From Tetraselmis striata (lineage: Eukaryota; Chlorophyta; Chlorodendrophyceae; Chlorodendrales; Chlorodendraceae): a DNA stretch of 64,000 nucleotides. Each line of letters starts with the position of its first letter. Positions within the stretch are counted from its first letter, which is position 1. The notes beneath the pieces were generated by a model. The model was not told the DNA's origin. It saw nothing but the letters and a program-made list of their open reading frames with translations, and did not search any database. Where the stretch lies: positions 186,001 through 250,000 of the forward strand of contig VCJN01001758.1 in the NCBI GenBank assembly GCA_006384855.1, read 5' to 3'. Position numbers and translations under genes: made by a program. Positions 22,900-33,820 of this stretch are shown in pieces.

Positions 22900-24669
22900 A
22901 TGGCCAGCATCTGTCAGCAAGTGTGCTGCCGTGGGGCCCAGTGCTCCAGCAAGCCAGCCGCCACCCGCACGCCGGTGCGTGGCGCCCTGGGGAAGCCCTC
23001 GCCTCTCGCCCCTGCGGCGACCTCGCTGCGCCAGGGCCGCAGCTTCATCCCGCGAGGCCCGCAGCTCAGCAGCCGCCGCCAGCAGAGCCGCTCCAGCCGG
23101 GGCGCCAGCCTCGTGGTGCGGGCGGAGTCGGACTACTACAAAATCCTGGGAGTCGACAGGGGCGCGGACAAGAAGACCATCAAATCCGCGTACCGGCAGC
23201 TGGCGCGCAAGTTTCACCCCGACGTCAACAAGGTGCGGCCCTGTTGACACCTGCTGCGCAGACCAGGCCGCCCATTCACCCATCACCACCAGCTCCACCA
23301 TCCCCATCCCCATCCTCCCCATATCCATCTCCACCCTCCACCCCCATCATCATCACCACCACCCTTATTGGAGCCCAATGAATGGTAGAGTGGCTGAGTA
23401 GACATGCTCGCCCCGCCCCACAACCGCTACCACTATGATCCTCATCCTCGCAATCGCAATCCATCATCCATTATCCCCATCACCATGACCACCGTCTCCA
23501 TCGCCACCACTATCACGATTATCGTCACTATCACCGTCCTCCTCCTCACCATTGCTACCATCCCCATCAAACCCCCATCCCCATCCCCATCCTCACAATC
23601 ATCACTGCTGCCCATTGCCCCCCCCCCCCCCCCCCCCGCCTTCCCCCTGACGAGCTGCCCTGATGTGCCGTGTGTCAGGAAGCGGGCGCGGAGGACAAGT
23701 TCAAGGAGATCTCCAATGCCTACGAGGTCCTCAGCGACGAGCAGAAGCGGCAGATCTACGACCGCTTTGGCGAGGCCGGTCTGAAGGTGTGAGCTGAGCC
23801 ACGGCGGACCTGGGGGGAGAGGGAGGGTGCCGTGTGGGTTGTCGCTGTGTGCATGCAGAGCAGGGGCCTTGCCCCATGAGCCGCCATGCTGACGGTTGGC
23901 GCCCTGCGTGTTCCGCGCGCCCCGTCCTCCAGGGTGCTGGTGCGGGCGGCGGCGCCTATGGCGGCGGCGACCCCTTCTCCAACCCCTTTGACATCTTCGA
24001 GTCCTTCTTTGGCGGCGGCATGGGTGGCGGCATGGGGGGCATGGGCGGCATGGGCGGCGCCCAGATGCGCAACCGCCCCGTGCGGGGAGACGACGAGCGG
24101 TGGGTTGCCTTGAGCCCAGCTTGCCTTGACGCAGACGTGATGGCCGCTTGTACGGTACCACCTCAAGCGCCCACCTCCTTGTGCCCATCGGCCATGCTAG
24201 ATTTGAGCGTCATTGCTGCTCGCAGGTACGACCTCAAGCTGAACTTTCTCGAGGCCGTGTTTGGCTTCTCGTCTGAGATCGACATCAGCCGCCTGGTGAC
24301 CTGCGAGACGTGCGACGGCTCGGGCGTGAAGGCGGGCACCACCCCCTCGGGCTGCGGCCGGTGCGGCGGGCAAGGCCAAGTGGTGTCACAAGTGCGCACG
24401 CCGCTGGGCACATTCAACCAGGTGAGGGCCGCCGCCGCTCCGCGTGCGTATGTATGTAAGTCTGGCAACTGGTTGCCCAGCCGCTGGTGGCACGCGAGTC
24501 CCTGTGCCTAACCGCGCGAGGGCGTGCTCTCATTGCAGGTGGCGACTTGCCCTGACTGCGAGGGTAGCGGTCAGGTTAGCACGCCGTGCGATAAGTGCAA
24601 GGGCGACGGGCGAGTACGCAAGTCGAAGCGCATCTCCCTGAAAATTGTAAGGCCCTCCTCCTGCCCCTC

Positions 24670-24710
<41 letters not shown>

Positions 24711-25435
24711 CCAACATGCACACAGCTGTCTACCACCTCACGAATCCCAAAGTCTTTGTGCGCTCTGTATTTACACATCCGCATGGCAATAGGCGCACGA
24801 TGCTACTTGTCTCATACTCGGCCCTCAAGCGCAGCCCCACTTACACCATCGACGCCGGCTCCCTCTTTTGCCAACAGCCCGCCGGCGTGGACACTGGCTC
24901 GCGGCTGCGCGTGCGCGGCGAGGGCAACGCAGGCCGCCGCGGCGGCGAGCCCGGCGACATTTACGTCTTCATCTCCGTCAAGGACCACCCCACACTGCGC
25001 CGCGACGGAGTGAACATCCACAGCGACGTGTCCATCTCGTATGTCGACGCCATCCTGGGGTGCACTGTGAAGGTGGGCCGCCCGTCGCGTGGTCCGCCGG
25101 GACAGTCAGATGCATGCTGTGAAGCTGCCCCGTGTGAATGTACCCTCGCCGAGTGCCAGTGCTCATGCAATGCCGGATGCATTTCACGTCCGCCCCAGGT
25201 GGAGACCGTGGACGGCTCGGTGGACCTCAAAGTCCCTCCTGGCACCCAGCCAGACACCACTCTGCTCATGGCCAAGCGCGGCGTGCCCCGGCTCGGGAAC
25301 TCGTCCATCCGCGGGGACCACCTCGTGCACGTGAGCGTCCTGATCCCGCAGCGCCCGAGCAAGGAGGAGCTCAAGCTGGTGGAGGAGCTGCGGACTGTCA
25401 CCGAGAAGAAGAAGACCGGCATTTTCGGCCTGTAG
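22900..25435 (+). CDS. CDJ1: Chloroplast type I J-domain chaperone, 447 aa, seven exons
   Basis: Exons 22900-23232, 23679-23786, 23933-24099, 24226-24421, 24539-24646, 24878-25072 and 25199-25435 total 1344 nt with all phases consistent. Residues 1 to about 74 form a Ser/Arg-rich chloroplast transit peptide. The J domain starts at SDYYKILGV with the HPD triad at 106-108. A Gly/Phe region with Gly-Met repeats follows. The zinc-finger region has four Cys pairs: C229/C232, C246/C249, C272/C275 and C285/C288. Two substrate-binding beta domains end at GIFGL. The protein would stimulate stromal HSP70 ATP hydrolysis. It is closest in my reading to plant DJA5/DJA6, which have also been linked to iron binding and Fe-S cluster assembly. 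CDJ1 is the usual name of the algal chloroplast type I protein; the ortholog assignment is by pattern only. Confidence 0.92.
24671..24706 (+). repeat. (CA)n microsatellite in DnaJ intron 5
   Basis: About 18 CA units directly after the fifth exon donor region, inside the intron between 24,646 and 24,878. Another (CA)n lies in the 3' flank at about 25,562-25,582. Confidence 0.9.
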
Positions 25436-25559
25436 ATGTCATGGCGTGTGTGCATCGTCTGTGTGGTGGCCCATGCGATAGTTTGGCCTTTAAGAGTATA
25501 GTTCGCGCCCTGTCAAGACCGCCCTGCTCCCCTGTGTGCAGGTTGAAATGCATGCATCA

Positions 25560-26265
25560 CTCACACACACACACACACACACATTGTCGCATGCGCCGCC
25601 GAGGCTATATGATGCCATGTACCAAACGTGGCCTCCCTTCTCCTGTCTTCTGTTTTGGTAGGAGAGATTTCGACAATCTGCCTGCCTCAGCGACACGTGG
25701 CTGACTACCTGTATTTGCCATTATCAATATATATAAAATGATTGCATATCGCCATCCCCCCGCTCGCACAGCCACTATCATTTCGCAACTGATGCCATCA
25801 ACTGCGAGGCGGCATGTCGATGGCGATGTAACCAACACGTTAGATACGCCAAGAATATGATGGCACTACTGCAGAATATGGATCCAATGGTACATTATTA
25901 CAGCGGGGGAAGTTCAAATGCGACACACACACACACACACACACTTCGTTGCATGCGCCGCCAAGGCTAAATGATGCCATGAACAAACGTGGCCCCCTTC
26001 TTCTGTTCTGTTTGGATAGATTTCGACAGTCTGCCTGCCTCAGCGACGCGTGGCTGACTACCTGTATTTGCCATTGTCATTATATATATTAGATTCCATA
26101 TCGCCAGTCCCCGGTTCGCCAAGTGACCGTCATTTCGAAGGTGATGCCATCAACAGGCGGCATATCGATGGCGATGTAACCGACACATGCTATACGCCAA
26201 GCATATGATGGCACTACTGCAGAATACGGATCCAATGACACATTATTACAGCGGGGGAAGTCGTG
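25560..26265 (+). repeat. 362-bp tandem duplication downstream of the DnaJ gene
   Basis: Two diverged copies, about 25,560-25,922 and 25,923-26,265. Each starts with a (CA)n run and ATGCGCCGCC and ends with ATTATTACAGCGGGGGAAGT. The period, measured between ATGCGCCGCC blocks at 25,591 and 25,953, is 362 bp. Each copy contains GCGATGTAAC, so each carries a TGTAA (25,827 and about 26,176). The DnaJ transcript could therefore end at either. Confidence 0.8.
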
Positions 26266-27801
26266 GGCTCGTGCACTCCCGCAGGTCTTCTGTCGCAGAG
26301 TGAATGATTTTTTTTCTAATACTTCAGTTCAGAAATGTACAGTGAATATTATGTGTAAGCTGCGGTAGGAGCGTTTGTAATTATTGGCGCGTGAGATAAT
26401 TTTCATTGCACACATTGTAGTATACGATGCTGCTGATCTCTGCCAAGAATTCTAGCGAGCACTACTGATCCTCGAGGGTGCTAATATCTGTGTGTGCCGG
26501 TGGATTTCTTTTGCCAGCAATGGTAATATCGATCGTCCAATACTTACTGCCAAGGAATGTGTAGTATTCCAGGTGACACAACATGCGATGACAGGAAATT
26601 CTGCATGTATAAAAATGAGATACCGAGATTATCCGTAGACAATCTGATCTGCGCCGCGACCACCACTTGATGCCATTGATTACCGGCACAAGCAAGAGGT
26701 ACAAGTACAGCATTGTCATCTCTATTATTTACGCGGTGAATAGGAGCAAAATCCCAGACGTATGGTCTTCTAGTACCACCTAGTACCTTCTCCCTAGCTT
26801 GCACTGCCTTGCGTACTCCCTAGTACTAACAGTCATATAGCCTATACTCGCGGACGGTCTTTTCCGACGGCATGGGCGGACTGGCGTCTTGAATGCCGTC
26901 CGAGCAGTAGCACGTCCAGGTTGATGTATACTTGAAAGACACGAGGTAATGCCTGTATGTGCCCTGACCACTTGCGCGTATAGAGACTGCTCGGATACAG
27001 GATCATGGGACCACTGCGACGACGTATTCACCGCATGAGAACCGCTCCGGTTCGTCGTCGGGGCATGAATACAAACATGCACGTCGCCAGTGTGCGCATC
27101 AATCGCGTGCCGGTCTGCCCTTGCCCCCGCCTCCTTATTGTCCCGTTCATTACATGCCGTCTACAGCCCAAACACTCCGACGGTGTTGATAGTACACAAC
27201 TATTATCGGAATCGTCCCGTGGTACTCGCAGCGGCGGACCCCTTGAGTTTAGCTCAGTACACGTCGAGGTATTATATTAAGCTGCGCATGATGACAGTCG
27301 CCTGCACGTCGTAGCCTAGCTGCGGCTATCAGAATACATTTAGTGATACCCGTCATTTACCACAAACCGCAGTCAGGAAAAAAACTATGAGCGAACTCGT
27401 GTTTCATGTATGGCCGTCACGCAATAGTCACGCAATATGATATACATCGAGTTAATACAAGTTCCTAGGCAGATTCTATGTGCCCTTTGGCGCAGCACAT
27501 GATACACATGTAGTATTAGCGAGATATCAGTGTATAGCCTATGGATGATTGGATGGTATATGACATCAATATATTTATTATGTATAGGCAACCGATGCTG
27601 CCGTCTATAGAGCACGTGACGAGTTGATAATTGAAGTTGTGTTCACTGCGCACGCGCGGCACTGACGCATCGAGCCGCCATTGCAAGGCCTCTCAAAAAT
27701 TAATGAACTCATACAAATATGAACATTTTTACTGCTGCCGGTTATAGTTTCAACTGTGGTAGTATTATCCTGAGGGAGTACGTGCGGCTTTCGATAGGGC
27801 G
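26266..27801. other. Intergenic
   Basis: No gene or known element seen. Only short frames without domains on both strands; composition is near 45-50% GC without long homopolymers. Confidence 0.45.
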
Positions 27802-29355
27802 ATGGCGGCAGCCACTGCGGAAACGCACAAGCACAAGCACTTCACGACTTGGACGGAGGACGATGTCACGGCGTGGTCGATATCCTCATCTCTGCCTACT
27901 TGTGCTTCGCATGTGCTGGCTGGATACGATGGAATTCGGTTGTCGCAAGTCACTCGCGATTCGTTGATGGCGGCCCACCGGCAGCTTCAGACCGACATCA
28001 ATAATCCGGGGTTGGCGAGCGACGCAGTGGAGGTCGTCTACTGTGCAGTGTCACGCTTGCGTGAGCACTATGTCAACATGGACATGATTGCAGCTTTGCA
28101 GCTGCAAGCCCAGGAGACACCCGATCTAAGTTTCGCGCTTGAAACCATGAAAGATGATATTGGCTGCATGGCATTTGATCAAAGCTACAGCTCCCTTGTG
28201 CACGAGTGTGAGCTTGAGAAGCAACGCCGTGTCGCTGCGGATGCCGAGCATGCCTCTCGTCTGAGCAGGGAGGCGCAGTTTGATGGGGTCAACGCGCGCC
28301 TCGCCCAGCAGGAGGAGCAGAAACGGCTCGATCACGAGCTCGCACGGCGCATTGAAGTCCAAAATGATCGCGAGGTGCGGAACATCGTCTCGGAGCACGG
28401 ACGAGATGTCGTCGTAGAGCCCATGCCTGACGAACCAGGCCTGCTGGACAGTAGTATCGAAAATACATCTGACTCCGTCACTCATTTCCCCAGAGACGAC
28501 CCGTGCGGGTCTCGGGATTCCGATTCCATATGCGATGCTTGCATGGAGACGACTCCCGAGGTGGTGTGTCTGGACTGCGAACACAAGTACTGCATTCCGT
28601 GCCTCCAGAACCTCTTCTGCACAGCGCTCAAAGACTCATCGATGGTGCCGGTAGCGTGCTGCAGGAAGACGGTGCCTCAAGATCTGTTGCGGAAGGTTCT
28701 CAGCAAGGAAGACGAAAAGACTCTCATCTCTCGCATGCAGGAAAAGCTGTCCAAGAACAAGATGTACTGTGCCAACCTGGCTTGCTCGAAGTTTATCGAC
28801 TTGGATCTGCTGACACTGGGTGGATCCTGCTTGCCGAGCAATGATGGCGTCTTTGATTGTGTGGATTGTGGGTTGCCGCTCTGCGTGCACTGCAAGTCGT
28901 CGGCAGATGATCATCACGGGGCGAATGGCTGCAGGAGAGGCAAACGGACTGCTGCAGTCCAAGCCGGCGAGGTGGAGCTCATCAGCCTCGCAGCCGCAGA
29001 AGGCTGGAAGCGCTGCCCCGGCTGTGCTACTTTCGTGTCCCTCAAGTCAGGTTGCAACCACATCACCTGCGCATGCGGGTACGAGTTCTGCTTCGCGTGC
29101 GGCATCCAGTGGGCCTCTCCAAAGCCATGCACCTGCGTGCTCTACACGGAGGAGATGCTCTTGCGTGAGAATCACCGCCGAGTCCAGCGGCGCGAAGAGC
29201 GGCTGGGCCGGGAGTTTGTCCCCGCGGAGCGGGCACACATATGGCAAGACCTCGACTACCAGAACCAAGGGGGGGAGGAGTGCTCCCACGCAAACAAGGA
29301 CGCAACCCTGTTTTTCTTGGAGTTTGTTCGAGGGAAGGACTCGGAGGCCGTGTGA
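27802..29355 (+). CDS. Intronless RBR (RING-IBR-RING) E3 ubiquitin ligase, 517 aa, C-terminus cut by a frame break
   Basis: One open frame without introns, in a window where most other host genes have several. Residues 1-240 are mostly helical with a coiled-coil-like stretch. RING1 starts at C244 (CDACMETTPEVVCLDCEHKY). The IBR follows (MYCANLACSKF to CVDCGLPLCVHC). RING2/Rcat starts at C405 (CPGCATFV) and has the catalytic-type cysteine C418 in GCNHITCACGYEFCFACG. RBR ligases form a thioester at this cysteine before passing ubiquitin on. The order, the CCRKTVP block and the LAAAEGWKRCPGC block recall the large fungal RBR family. The frame stops at 29,353. In another frame, bases 29,360-29,452 encode CDNCDQPLP and CRFNRALP, which look like the family's C-terminal Cys-rich tail. 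So a one-base slip near 29,300-29,350 probably removes it. Confidence 0.87.
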   Translation: MAAATAETHKHKHFTTWTEDDVTAWSISSSLPTCASHVLAGYDGIRLSQVTRDSLMAAHRQLQTDINNPGLASDAVEVVYCAVSRLREHYVNMDMIAALQLQAQETPDLSFALETMKDDIGCMAFDQSYSSLVHECELEKQRRVAADAEHASRLSREAQFDGVNARLAQQEEQKRLDHELARRIEVQNDREVRNIVSEHGRDVVVEPMPDEPGLLDSSIENTSDSVTHFPRDDPCGSRDSDSICDACMETTPEVVCLDCEHKYCIPCLQNLFCTALKDSSMVPVACCRKTVPQDLLRKVLSKEDEKTLISRMQEKLSKNKMYCANLACSKFIDLDLLTLGGSCLPSNDGVFDCVDCGLPLCVHCKSSADDHHGANGCRRGKRTAAVQAGEVELISLAAAEGWKRCPGCATFVSLKSGCNHITCACGYEFCFACGIQWASPKPCTCVLYTEEMLLRENHRRVQRREERLGREFVPAERAHIWQDLDYQNQGGEECSHANKDATLFFLEFVRGKDSEAV

Positions 29356-29452
29356 CAACTGCGACCAGCCGCTGCCTCTCTATTGCTACCAGTGCCGGTA
29401 CTGCGACATGAGGTTCTGCAAGGTGTGCCGGTTCAACCGTGCCTTGCCCTGA
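29356..29452 (+). pseudogene. Out-of-frame C-terminal Cys tail of the RBR gene
   Basis: Directly after the RBR stop, a second frame encodes four Cys pairs: CDNC, CYQC, CDMRFC and CKVC. It then has RFNR and a TGA. In fungal-type RBR proteins a tail of this form (CxxC, LP, CxxC, CRxNR) follows the conserved C-x-H pair, which is seen here as CSH just upstream in the main frame. The tail is therefore likely part of the gene, displaced by an indel or by an error in the read. Confidence 0.6.
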
Positions 29453-30834
29453 GCGGGCCGCAAATCCAAGATGGTACACATCTCCAAACATCACAACTGA
29501 GCAGGATGGTAGCATCAGCTCAACTAACCCCCTTCTAGTGAATGAGGCCATCATAGTCAATTAGTGTTGCAATACAACTGATGCATCACGAGCATTAAGG
29601 AGTCTCATAGTGCCATTGCTCCGTATTGTCGCCTGATTTGCACATGGCGCCGCGTCATCCCGGACCTGTCGTGATTGAGCTACCAACCCAATTTCGAGGG
29701 CACACCCCGCGCCGACGCACCATTCCGTTTACGTGCGCTTTGCCTTTATCTGCACGGATGTATTCCCACGTCATCTCATGCTGAAGCTCTGTCCATTCAT
29801 GGATGTCAGACAAGCCATTGATGTATCAAGTACATGCATGCTGACAATAAATGCTCCGAGCCCACGCACCATTTTGTCGCCATGTGCTTAATTGCTTTTA
29901 TCTGCACGGATGTATTCCCACGTCATCTCATGCTGAAGCTCTGTTCATTCATGGATGTCAGACAAGTCATTGATGCATCAAGTAGAGGTAACTACGCTGC
30001 TAGAACAATAAGTGTGATGGCGAATTCGACTTTAATATTCTGTGTTGTACTTGCCGCTGTGCAATGTGAGCAATACATACATCGGATAAAAAAAGGTGCT
30101 TCATGTGCCGTACGTTGCGAGGATAGGATCGACTCGCTGCACCTGATGGAATAATTTAATGATGCGCGAAGTCAATGAGAATGAAATCAGAGGGACAAGG
30201 GCGCACAGTATCTAAATCAGACAACCCGCCGCTATATCTCAGACTATATGTCAGACTATGCCGCTATATCTCAGACTATATGCGCTTGATGATGTGCTAT
30301 TAATCAATATCGTGATTGCAAAGCTGGCTACACGCCATGGACTTTTCCTTGGACGCTGGCTTGGCGACCGCTGGTAAACCCCCCTGAATTAGCATGCTCG
30401 CATGCGAGGCCATCTGCACGCCATCTGCCAGGCCATCTGCCCACCGTCTCGAGCGCGCTCTATGCAAAATACACAGTACTTAAGTACTTAATTTCTTAAT
30501 TTCTGCGGTGTCCGGCGTAGGGGAGGGACCGGGCCTCCTGGAAGACGCTGCAGGGCCGCACTTCGAGGGTAGTAGCGCTCTGTTGGGGCCACAGTGCTGT
30601 AACTGAAACAACAGACGGCTCTGACACTAGATATGGCGCGCTCTCTGACTTGTGTAGTCCCACCCTCATATCGGTATCGGAAACATGCCGCAGAGGTATA
30701 CACGAAGGCATGTGAGAGGCACCCATCTACATGTGACACCCATCCACACCGTGGATGTCAGCGGCCAGCAGTTTCGGTGCAGCATGGCCTGGTGTGTGTG
30801 GGGGGGGGGAGGGGGGGGGGGGGGGGGGGTCTCA
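29453..30834. other. Intergenic, with 152-bp direct duplication
   Basis: No gene recognised. Two copies of an about 115-bp block, starting about 29,716 and about 29,868 (period 152 bp), share TTTATCTGCACGGATGTATT and the following sequence to GTCAGACAAG. A short CGCTATATCTCAGACTATATG repeat lies at about 30,229-30,285. The stretch ends in a G19 run at 30,811-30,829. Confidence 0.5.
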
Positions 30835-31430
30835 TCATTCAAATCCCTCTCCTGTCATATAATCTTCAGAATTATTCTAATAATTAGTTCCTTTTTTAAC
30901 TGTATATTAAATTGTTTAAGATTTCAATAGAAAAGCTTGATAAAATGGATTTAGGTAAATACTTGGCTATATCAATGATTTTATTTTGTTGGGGTGTGGG
31001 GTATATTTTTAAACCGAAGAATATTTTAGTAATGCTAATGTAAATTAACTTAATGTTATAAGCTGTTAATTTAAAATTTTTAGAATTCTTAGTGTACTTG
31101 GATGTCATGATGGGATAATTATTTGAATGAAGAGAAGCAAGTGCTAAACTGAATGAGAAATAAGTAAGAATAGCTAAATATTCAATCATATATAGTTGGT
31201 TGTTTTAGATTGTTATATAAACAATGGATAATGTTGCTCATTTTTTGAGCAAAATTATGTTGTAAAAATATATCTTTATAATGGTTTTTGGGACTTTATA
31301 CTATCGTTTTTAAAGGAATTCAGCCGGCTTTTGTATCAGTTGCTTCGGAAATTACTTTTTGTTATGGTTATTCCAACCATATTTCGGTTTATTAGTGTTG
31401 AAGGATGTAGGTGGGGCACTAAGTAAATAA
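30835..31430 (+). other. AT-rich island of mitochondrial origin (NUMT)
   Basis: Base composition drops abruptly to about 30% GC right after the G19 run and recovers after a TAAATAAATAAATAAAC tract at about 31,423-31,440. It contains a recognisable nad4L relic (separate entry). The remainder, about 31,135-31,420, has no frame I can name. The composition and gene content point to transferred mitochondrial DNA. The flanking sequence looks nuclear, so I read it as an insertion; an assembly join is the alternative. Confidence 0.7.
30945..31130 (+). pseudogene. nad4L: nad4L (NADH dehydrogenase subunit 4L) pseudogene, mitochondrial type
   Basis: Starting at ATG 30,945, the frame reads MDLGKYLAISMILFCWG, then KNILVMLM, then INLML, AVNLKFLEFLVYLDVMMG and LF. 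It follows the green-plant Nad4L pattern (MDL-KY, KNIL-MLM, ELMLLAVN, VYLDDMMG) almost residue for residue. TAA codons sit at three conserved positions: the Ser before I-x-L, one Leu of LML-L, and the Gln after MMG. The homology fades before the C-terminal helix. Nad4L is a membrane subunit of respiratory complex I. Three stops and AT-rich mitochondrial codon use make this a relic, not a nuclear copy of the gene. Confidence 0.8.
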
Positions 31431-31992
31431 ATAAATAAACAAGGAGATAATGCCTCCGCCCTAATTTGGCTTTTCTTGAAAGAAGACTGACATAGTCGCT
31501 ACATCTTATTGCTAATCAATATCGGACAGCAGAGGACACTCTTCGATTGGGTGTTGCCAGTGTCTTCAGATAAAAGGTATGTACATTGCTTCAAATTTGA
31601 TAGCAACAGGAATGCTGACCAAAGCACTGCGACCAAGACTACGATAAGCATATGATATCGTACACATGCCAATGGCAACTCGCAAAGAGCGCGCTTCTGT
31701 TAGTAGCTGCCAAGTACCGCCACTGGCTCAGCTGGTCACATTGGGCCTACTGTGCATTAGCTACTTGTGTTTGAATTTTACAAAGCGGCGAGACACACTA
31801 GCGTCTGTTGCCCCCCTCCTCGCAAGTGAGGAGTAGTGTAGTAGTATGTAGTGTGCGCACCCAGACAAGGGCGGGTGGCCATGTCTGGACACAAAAGCAA
31901 AACCTGTGCACTCCAAGAACGAAGCTGCGCGTCCGAGCATTCTTCGACATTGAAAAGCACTATCTATACGTAGTAGTTGGACGCTTCGCTAC
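31431..31992. other. Intergenic
   Basis: No gene recognised. Probably holds the 3' UTR of the minus-strand gene that ends at 31,993. Confidence 0.4.
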
Positions 31993-33530
31993 TCAGGTGC
32001 TGCCTTTGGACGGCTTGGGCTCCACCACTGGGGGGGTGGGATCGTCCTTGGGGGCAGGGGCAGGCTTGGGGTCGGGCGCGGAGGGCGCCGCGGGCTGCTT
32101 GGGCTCCGCTGGCTCGGGCACTTCCGCCTTGGCCACCAGCACTGCGCCTTGGATGTTCCCCAGCCCAAAGCCCTGGGCGGGGTTCAGCACGCCTGCCATG
32201 TTTGCCATGATGGCTGGGACCGGGGCAGGCGGCAGCAGGGTCAGCACGCCGAGGTCAGCAGGGTCAGCGCGTTGGACGCCCCCCCCCCCCCCCCCTTTGC
32301 ACTAATGTGCATGGATGGGAACAGGGAGGGGAGCAAGGGACGTCTTATCTCGTACGAGTGTTTACTTATGAGCATGTGCAATAAGCGAGTGCGCAAACAA
32401 GATCATTATCAATATGGGCGACACACGCACACACACACACATACATGTATCACACCGCGCTGCCATATCTCCTGAACTCGCTATCTGGACGTGTCATCAC
32501 CTGGGTTGGGCGATGCCGCAGTGTCCTCAAACGGCTTGGGCACCGACGGCGTCGGAACGACGTCCTTGGGATCGGGCACCGATGGCGTCGGGATGACGTC
32601 CTTGGGATTGGGCACCGACGGTGTTGGAATGACATCCTTGGGATTGGGCACCGACGGCGTGGGAATGACATCCTTGGGCGCGGGGGCGGGCTTGGGGTCG
32701 GGCGCGGAGGGCGCCGCGGGCTGCTTGGGCTCTGCTGGCGCCGGCACTTTGATCTTGCCCACCACCATCGCGCCTTGGGTATTTCCCAGCCCAAAGCCCT
32801 GGCTGGGGTTCAGCACACCTGCCATGTTCGCCATGATGGCTAGGACCGGGGCAGGCAGCAGCAGGGTCAGCACGCGGACCAGCCCCCCCCCCCCCCCCCC
32901 CCCCCCCGCCATAATTTATTATGGGCGAGACACACACGCCCACGCTCGCACACACATGTATCACACTGCGCTGCCATATCGTCTCTTTAACACACTTTAT
33001 TGATGTGTCATCACCTGGGTTGGGCGATGCCGTAGCAGCGGAGACCTTAAACGGCTTGGGCATCGACGGTTTTGGAATGACGTCCTTGGGATTGGGCACC
33101 GACGGTGTGGGAATGACATCCTTGGGGGCGGGCTTGGGCTTGGGGTCGGGCGCGGAGGGCGCCGCGGGCTGCTTGGGCTCCGCTGGCGCCGGCACTTTGA
33201 TCTTGCCCACCACCATCGCGCCTTGGGTATTCCCCAGCCCAAAGCCCTGGGCGGGGTTCAGCACACCCGCCATGTTCGCCATAATGGCTGGGACCGGGGC
33301 ATGCAGCAGCAGGGTCAGCACGCGGACCAGCGCGCCCCCCCCCCCCCCCCCCCCTCCTCCCCCCCCCCCTGCACTCATGTGCAGGGAGGGGAGCAGGGAG
33401 GGTCTCATCTCGTCGCCTCCGGGTGTGTGTCCACGATGTGTGTGTGTGCAATAACCGAGCCTATCCTTCAAGAGGACACACCTATGTATATATGTGAAAG
33501 ATCATCGAAAGATCATCGCCAGCATGGGCA

Positions 33531-33587
<57 letters not shown>

Positions 33588-33787
33588 AAAAGTCACCACT
33601 CGCTTCAAAAGCCCGAACCATACCCTGAAACACTCTCCCTGAAACTGAGAATAACGAACTCTCATCCCGAGACTTTCACATCCATGACTCACATGGGGCG
33701 CCACATACACACACATGGGGGCAAGCATGGCACACAAGCACGCATACAAAATATGTATTTGATATATGATATGTGACACACATATAC

Positions 33788-33820
<33 letters not shown>

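Noticed and set aside
30896..31189. A minus-strand 97-codon frame resembling the start of nad3
   Set aside because: Its start looks like Nad3, but the later part has none of the family's conserved blocks. The opposite strand matches nad4L over its whole conserved core, so this is its shadow.
32527..33471. A 314-codon minus-strand frame in the Pro-rich gene
   Set aside because: It reads through an intron containing a C run and CA repeats and shifts register in the next exon copy.
33537..33586. CRISPR-like or telomeric repeat
   Set aside because: These are simple dinucleotide runs. No array of spaced direct repeats and no TTTTAGGG telomere array was found anywhere in the window.
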